A stretch of DNA of 64,000 bases from CAZTTG01 sp964615935 (GTDB lineage: Bacteria > Planctomycetota > UBA1135 > GCA-002686595). Of the stretch, positions 63,849 through 64,000 are shown one piece after another. Below the pieces are notes generated by a model. That model was not told the DNA's origin. It made no database searches and saw only the letters and a program-made list of their open reading frames with translations. Both the position numbers and the translations under genes were made by a program. Each line of letters opens with the position of its first letter. The stretch's first letter is position 1. Where the stretch lies: the NCBI GenBank assembly GCA_964615935.1, contig CAZTTG010000021.1, positions 1 to 64,000 of the forward strand, written 5' to 3'.

Positions 63849-64000
63849 GGGGCGGAAGGCGGCCCTCGGGGCTCCGGGACGCGCCGCAGCGGCGGGCGGG
63901 CTCCGCGAGGACCCCTCCCGGCCGCCGGAAATGGGTATTCCCGCGGCGCCTGTATGCCCGGCGATCGAGCCGCTAGCCCGGACTATTCATGAACGCGCGT

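Overview
The window is 64 kb of very GC-rich bacterial chromosome, densely coded on both strands. Several traits point to a planctomycete-like or related environmental lineage with many secreted proteins: an ECF sigma factor translationally coupled to a Ser/Thr kinase with TPRs, an ECF sigma factor fused to a membrane-anchored surface domain, many Sec-exported multi-domain proteins (GEVED domain, right-handed beta-helices, carboxypeptidase-regulatory-like domains), an alpha-2-macroglobulin-like protein, a GH172 enzyme and a sulfatase remnant. The taxonomic call is inference; no rRNA, tRNA, CRISPR array, phage or transposase was seen.

Layout. 1-2.6 kb: 3' part of an alpha-2-macroglobulin-like/TPR protein. 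2.6-7.2 kb (minus): operon of ECF sigma factor, Ser/Thr kinase and secreted transglutaminase-like protein. 7.4-8.4 kb: frameshifted, truncated sulfatase. 8.5-11.9 kb (minus): secreted gluzincin metalloprotease carrying a TolB-like beta-propeller. 12.1-13.1 kb: YdcF-like membrane protein. 13.4-23.9 kb: the most striking region, three paralogous secreted proteins of the agmatine/peptidylarginine deiminase superfamily, with a LytS-type histidine kinase and LytTR response regulator between the second and third. Genes 2 and 3 share an upstream arrangement (CCGTCACG elements at helical spacing, then exactly 28 nt to a -10-like hexamer and a matching start region) that looks like a LytTR operator-promoter. 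23.9-25.2 kb (minus): cupin and DUF1028 lipoprotein. 25.6-29.7 kb: biotin operon bioB, bioF-bioD fusion, bioA. 29.7-34.3 kb (minus): CX4R phosphatase-like lipoprotein, then an ECF sigma factor coupled to a vWA protein with an anti-sigma-like N-terminus. 34.7-38.1 kb: agmatinase-family ureohydrolase, beta-helix protein, PAS-GGDEF protein with a GGNEF active site. 38.3-43.9 kb: GH172 glycosidase plus a complete ribose-type ABC importer. 43.9-46.4 kb (minus): CaCA cation antiporter and TolC-like outer-membrane factor. 46.5-49.7 kb: class-I glutamine amidotransferase-like hydrolase, two-TM protein, aroB. 49.7-52.7 kb (minus): ECF sigma-TM-surface domain fusion. 53-54.9 kb: secreted subtilase. 55-60.6 kb (minus): ABC-2 exporter whose last permease reads in frame into a secreted domain. 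60.6-63.8 kb: small proteins, a shortened beta-helix protein and a secreted jelly-roll-like protein.

Genes are tightly packed into operons with 4-nt ATGA/GTGA overlaps. Several transcription units (bioB, the antiporter, the amidotransferase, the beta-helix protein) have a TAnnAT hexamer only 6-9 nt before the start codon, which suggests leaderless mRNAs. Functionally the window combines envelope signalling (three ECF systems, a kinase, LytS/LytTR), secreted protein and sugar processing, and a few housekeeping pathways (biotin, shikimate). All calls come from reading the sequence by eye; no database search was run.
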